Below, one piece after another: positions 60,804 through 64,000 of a DNA stretch of 64,000 bases (position 1 is the first letter of the stretch; every line of letters begins with the position of its first letter). The position numbers and the translations under genes were made by a program. The notes beneath the pieces are model-generated. The model was not told where the DNA came from, did not search any database, and saw nothing but the letters and a program-made list of their open reading frames with translations. The stretch is from NCBI GenBank assembly GCA_009917445.1, contig QZEE01000011.1, forward strand, positions 1 through 64,000, in the 5' to 3' direction. Origin of the DNA: a bacterium D16-76. Its GTDB lineage: Bacteria; Bacillota; Clostridia; Oscillospirales; Acutalibacteraceae.

Positions 60804-61163
60804 CTAAACCCGCCGTACCGGCCTGGCCCCATGGGCCATGTCCCGCCGGGGCTGATACCCCCGCCCGGGCTTAGGCCCGTGCCCCCGCCGCAGGGTGCGC
60901 AGCAGCAGCAAAGCCCCCGCCGCACAAGCCGCCAAAACCAGCACGAATCCCGCCGCTGCCTCTAAAAACGGCACGGGCTCCTGGGGATGGGCAGGCGCAG
61001 CCAGCTCTTGCACCTGCACGGCCTCTTGGCGTGCCTGCCGGGAAATCTCCGCCGCCGCGTCCGGCGAGGCCTTTGTAGCCGCGCTGCACACCACGATCAC
61101 CCCAGCCGTCACCACCAAAGCCACTACCAATGCCAACAGGTTTTTCAAGATACCTCTGCCCAT
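60804..61163 (-). CDS. Small two-span membrane protein
   Basis: 119 residues from the ATG at 61163 after AAAGGGG. Two membrane segments (ILKNLLALVVALVVTAGVIV near residue 4-24 and FLEAAAGFVLVLAACAAGAL near 70-92) with an Ala/Gln-rich helical loop and a basic tail (RRGHGPKPGRGYQPRRDMAH). Function unknown. It follows the lysozyme gene after about 150 bases on the same strand. Confidence 0.65.
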   Translation of the reverse strand: MGRGILKNLLALVVALVVTAGVIVVCSAATKASPDAAAEISRQARQEAVQVQELAAPAHPQEPVPFLEAAAGFVLVLAACAAGALLLLRTLRRGHGPKPGRGYQPRRDMAHGARPVRRV

Positions 61164-61316
61164 TGCGAACCGCCCCTTTCCGTGTAACAGAAAACGCGCA
61201 AGATGTTGTATGTTCCGTGGGGAACCCCACAATATTTACAAATAGATGACAACCATTACAATTTGGTTACATTTTAACACGTCTACGCCGTTTTTGCAAC
61301 CCTTTTTCCCGGTTGT

Positions 61317-62153
61317 TCATAATTTATTAACATCTTCCCCTCCCCAAAAACCCCGCAAGTTCCACAGCACTTGGGCCAGTTCCTGCCGGGTGACCCCGCT
61401 GTGCCCCCGGAAATCCTGCCCATCCCCCTGCATCAGCCCCCGGGACTTCACATACGCCACCGCCTCCCCAGCCCAGCCGCTTACAGGCCTCCGGGCCAAT
61501 TCCCTCTCATAGCGGCCCATGTTCTCTAAAAAACGCCCATAGCCGCCCTCTGCCCCTTCCGCCCCGGCCCCCGTCAAAGCCGGGTAGTCCTCATACGCCC
61601 AGTTGCCGTCAAAGCCCTTGCCGCCAATCTCCAACCGGTCCGTAAACTGCCACATGCCATAAGGCTTGCCGTACCCGCAGGCCCCCGCCCAGTGGGCCAC
61701 CCATTTACCGTACCGGTCCAGGCGGGGGTCGTCCAGCTTTGTCTGCCACCAGCTCAGCATAGAGTACACCCCCACGTAGCACCCCGCCCCTTCCAGGGCC
61801 TCCCCATACGCCAGGCAGATTTCCACCAGCCCACAGTGGGCCTGCTGCTTGTCCTCCACGTCATACCACACCCCATAGGCGGGCTTGCGGCCCCCCAGCA
61901 TCCGCAGGGTGTGCCGGGCCTCGCTTTCAGCCATAGCCCGGTCCTGGGCATAGGAGTACAAATACGCCCCCCAAGGCAGCCCCGCCGCTTCGGCCTTAGC
62001 CACGTTTTCCTGAAACCGGCTGTCGTCCTGGTGGGCAAAGTCGCTGCCATACCCGCACCGCAGAATCACAAACCCCACCCCAGCCCTCTTCAAAGCCCCA
62101 AAATCCACGCTGCCGTTCATCTCCGAAATATCCACGCCCAAAACCGCCATCAA
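61317..62153 (-). CDS. GH25 lysozyme (phage-type endolysin) with SLH-like C-terminal domain
   Basis: 278 residues. GH25 signature at the start (LGVDISEMNGSVDFGALKRA, FVILRCGYGSDFAHQDDSRF) with catalytic acidic residues in YGVWYDVED, and WQFTDRLEIGGKGFDGNWAY near residue 175. Residues 225-275 (AGEAVAYVKSRGLMQGDGQD followed by SGVTRQELAQVLWNL) resemble an SLH-like wall-binding module. No signal peptide, so release would need the holin. Its ATG overlaps the holin stop. Confidence 0.92.
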   Translation of the reverse strand: MMAVLGVDISEMNGSVDFGALKRAGVGFVILRCGYGSDFAHQDDSRFQENVAKAEAAGLPWGAYLYSYAQDRAMAESEARHTLRMLGGRKPAYGVWYDVEDKQQAHCGLVEICLAYGEALEGAGCYVGVYSMLSWWQTKLDDPRLDRYGKWVAHWAGACGYGKPYGMWQFTDRLEIGGKGFDGNWAYEDYPALTGAGAEGAEGGYGRFLENMGRYERELARRPVSGWAGEAVAYVKSRGLMQGDGQDFRGHSGVTRQELAQVLWNLRGFWGGEDVNKL

Positions 62154-62617
62154 GCTCCCCCTTCCCCATCTTCAGGCCCGCCGGCCCCGCCCTTATCGCC
62201 CTTGCCCCGCAGGGTTTCCAGCATGTCACGCAAAAAAGCCGGATACGGCACACCCATCAGCCCCAGATTCTCCAACACCGAAAGCCCCTCGTTAGAGATA
62301 AAAAAGCAGCACACCGTCGGCCGTATAAAGCCGCCCCCCGGCAGCGAATCCAGCAGCGTGCCCAAAAACACCAGCAGCAGAACAGCCCCCTTCCGCAGCA
62401 GCCCCAAAAAGCCCGCCCGGCTTTCCAGCCCGCCGCCCTTTGTCTTGCCCGACTTTTTAAAGACCCCCGCCACCACCAGCCCCGTAACGTAGTCCACCGC
62501 CATGCAGGCCACCAGCAGCCGCAGGGCCCCGTCCCAGCCCCCCAGGGCTTTTATCAGGATCCCCCCCGCCGTGCAGGCGCCCGCCAGCACCATCTTATGT
62601 ACAGCCTCCATTTTCAT
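62150..62617 (-). CDS. Phage holin (toxin-secretion/phage-lysis type)
   Basis: 155 residues from the ATG at 62617. Membrane segments and motifs of the holin_4 group: LVACMAVDYVTGLVVAGVFK, RKGAVLLLVFLGTLLDSLPG, and FFISNEGLSVLENLGLMGVP followed by YPAFLRDMLE. It forms the membrane lesion for endolysin release. It sits directly downstream of the terminase gene and overlaps the lysozyme gene by four bases. Confidence 0.93.
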   Translation of the reverse strand: MKMEAVHKMVLAGACTAGGILIKALGGWDGALRLLVACMAVDYVTGLVVAGVFKKSGKTKGGGLESRAGFLGLLRKGAVLLLVFLGTLLDSLPGGGFIRPTVCCFFISNEGLSVLENLGLMGVPYPAFLRDMLETLRGKGDKGGAGGPEDGEGGA

Positions 62618-62657
62618 CTCCAAAACCCCCTTCAAATAATAAGCCCCCTCACCGGCT

Positions 62658-64000
62658 CTACCGGTCCACCAGCCACCCCCAATCCCCCTGCCGCCAGCCC
62701 AGCTGTTCCCGGGCGTGGTAGGCAATGGCCAGCGCCATTACGCAGTCGTCGTGCGCCCCAGACTGTGCCTGGGCCCGCCCCTGGCTGCCCCGCACAAAGC
62801 TCAGCATTTCCGCTATGGTCTCCCGGTCCCACAGCCAGTCCGGGTGCTCCCGGCTGATCTCCACCAGCCCCGCCAAAATCATGGGCCGTGTCCCCGCCGT
62901 AGTCCGGAACCCCGGCGCTTCCCCGCCCTCCCCCCGCTGGCGCATGTATTGCTGGGGATACCCCAGCCCTTCCAGCTCCCGTATAGGGTAGCCGGAAAAG
63001 TTCACCTCCACCGCCACCAAAGCGTCGTGGTAAAACCGCCCCAGGCAGTAGACCTGCCGGGTATACACGTCCTCATCCAGCTGCCCCCGCAGGGTGCACA
63101 CCTGCTGGCCCGTGTCCCCGTCCACCACCTGGGCCACCGAGAAATCCGCCCCCTCCCCCGCCGTGTCCCCGCCCACCACATACCGGTGCCCCTCCTGGGG
63201 CCAGGCGTACACCTGCACCGCCCCCTCCGGGTCCTGGCAAAAAGCGATGCTTTCGTCCCGCACCATCACCCGCCCCGCCTGGGCGCTGTAGCCTGTCTCA
63301 AAGGCAAATCCCCCCCGCGCCAAAGGCCCTGGCAGCGCTTCCAGACGCTTCGCCAGCTTGCCCGCCGGGAAAAAGCTCTGCCCCGCCACGCCCCATTCCC
63401 CCAAGCAGTATACCTGATAGTAATAAGGGTCCGTGTCCCGGTAGCCCTCCAAGGTCTGGCGGTAAGCGTCGTCCAAAAAGCGGTTGTCCTTATACGTGGT
63501 GCGCAGCACCAGGGCCCTGGGGTCCTGCCGGTCAAAAAACCGCCTTTTCAGCCAGTGCAGGGGCGAAACCGGGTTAAAGGTCAACGTAATCTGCCGCTGC
63601 CCGCCCCGCCCCCGCAAACGCAGGTCCAGCTGGTTAAATTCCGCCTCCTCCACCTCCGACGCCTCTTCCACCCAGATGTCCGTCAGCTCCCCCCGAGAAA
63701 ACGTCACAGACTTAAGCTTTTCCACGTTGTCCAGCCCCTTAAAAAGCGCGCTGTTCCCATTGGCGCAAGTAAGGCGCATATCCGTCTCCGAAAACTTAAA
63801 ATACCCCCCCAGCCCCCACCGCCCAATGACCTGCCGGAACAGCGCATAGGTAGAGTCCCGGTTGGCCGCCGCCACGGCCCGCGCCACCAGCAGGTTGCAG
63901 GCGGGCTTTTCCAGCAGCCGCACCAGCAGCCGCTGTACGGCAAACACGCTTTTGCCGCTGCCCGCCCCCCCGCACAGCACCAGATAGCGGGGCCCCTCCT
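62658..64000 (-). CDS. Phage terminase large subunit (PBSX-like), 5' end outside window
   Basis: At least 447 residues; the frame stays open to base 64000. Walker A LCGGAGSGKSVFAVQRLL, Walker B-like ELTDIWVEEASEVEEAEFNQ, and the nuclease domain acidic residues in YVVGGDTAGEGADFSVAQVV, VAVEVNFSGYPIRELEGLGY and SGAHDDCVMALAIAYHAREQ are intact. It is the DNA-packaging motor of tailed phages. Unlike normal phage order, the next gene is a holin rather than portal and capsid genes. Confidence 0.93.
   Translation of the reverse strand, partial: EGPRYLVLCGGAGSGKSVFAVQRLLVRLLEKPACNLLVARAVAAANRDSTYALFRQVIGRWGLGGYFKFSETDMRLTCANGNSALFKGLDNVEKLKSVTFSRGELTDIWVEEASEVEEAEFNQLDLRLRGRGGQRQITLTFNPVSPLHWLKRRFFDRQDPRALVLRTTYKDNRFLDDAYRQTLEGYRDTDPYYYQVYCLGEWGVAGQSFFPAGKLAKRLEALPGPLARGGFAFETGYSAQAGRVMVRDESIAFCQDPEGAVQVYAWPQEGHRYVVGGDTAGEGADFSVAQVVDGDTGQQVCTLRGQLDEDVYTRQVYCLGRFYHDALVAVEVNFSGYPIRELEGLGYPQQYMRQRGEGGEAPGFRTTAGTRPMILAGLVEISREHPDWLWDRETIAEMLSFVRGSQGRAQAQSGAHDDCVMALAIAYHAREQLGWRQGDWGWLVDR

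Noticed and set aside
1-64000. CRISPR array, rRNA or tRNA genes
   Set aside because: No regularly spaced identical repeats with unique spacers, no rRNA signatures, and no cloverleaf with a TTCGANTC arm were recognised by eye; short tRNAs could be missed.

Overview
The window looks like chromosome from a high-GC gut member of the Clostridia (Oscillospiraceae/Ruminococcaceae-like). The evidence is the Firmicutes housekeeping genes (MltG, ThyX, PduL, RF3, a PotABCD operon), strong Shine-Dalgarno sites, sigma-A promoters with 17-bp spacers, and integrative-element genes typical of Faecalibacterium/Flavonifractor-type bacteria. Taxonomy is inferred; no rRNA or tRNA gene was seen.

Left chromosomal block (about 500-13100, nearly all minus strand). 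A thyX-tmk cluster is followed by DJ-1/PfpI, 5-formyl-THF cyclo-ligase, mltG and a U32 peptidase (likely tRNA hydroxylase). Also present are a lipoprotein solute-binding protein, a nitroreductase, an alpha-L-fucosidase overlapping a duplicated transglutaminase-like protein, and two paralogous small membrane proteins. Bases 1-262 are the frameshifted start of a mobile-element replication-initiator gene.

Mobile and decayed block (about 13100-42340). This is a composite, partly eroded integrative conjugative element (ICE). It begins with an AT-rich stretch holding an AraC/GyrI regulator, a sigma factor with a small HTH partner, a Cys-rich protein, mobC and a relaxase cut off near a complete large serine recombinase. 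Next come a minus-strand accessory set (RepA-like protein, Cys-rich VLP protein, sigma factor, KTR protein, small membrane proteins, and a TetR/DUF4177/ABC exporter operon). A plus-strand transfer operon follows: RHH protein, TOPRIM protein, membrane-anchored exported protein, sortase, secreted transglutaminase-like protein, Cys-Gln thioester adhesin with CnaB repeats, DUF3801 remnant, VirD4, Maff2, VirB6/TrbL-like, PrgI and VirB4. The adhesin and DUF3801 genes are fused by a deletion, and three transfer genes seem to need ACG, CTG or ATA starts. Downstream lies a gene graveyard: half of a 3-methyladenine glycosylase (tag), a frameshifted SLH protein, and a decayed TetM-family ribosomal-protection GTPase.

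Right chromosomal block (42340-60800). It holds an ABC-2 exporter (ATPase plus two permeases) behind a consensus promoter and two leader hairpins, mntP behind a yybP-ykoY manganese riboswitch, malQ-glgP, an NSS sodium symporter, prfC with a small partner gene, three small HTH genes around a palindromic control region, pduL, a family-4 uracil-DNA glycosylase, and potABCD. Three families of short structured intergenic repeats recur through both chromosomal blocks.

Right edge (60800-64000). A small membrane protein is followed by a phage-type lysis and packaging group (GH25 lysozyme, holin, terminase large subunit) with no structural genes between terminase and holin. The terminase runs off the window.

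The most interesting system is the sortase / transglutaminase-like / thioester-adhesin module embedded in the conjugation operon. It is a candidate covalent mating-pair or host-attachment device, here partly broken.
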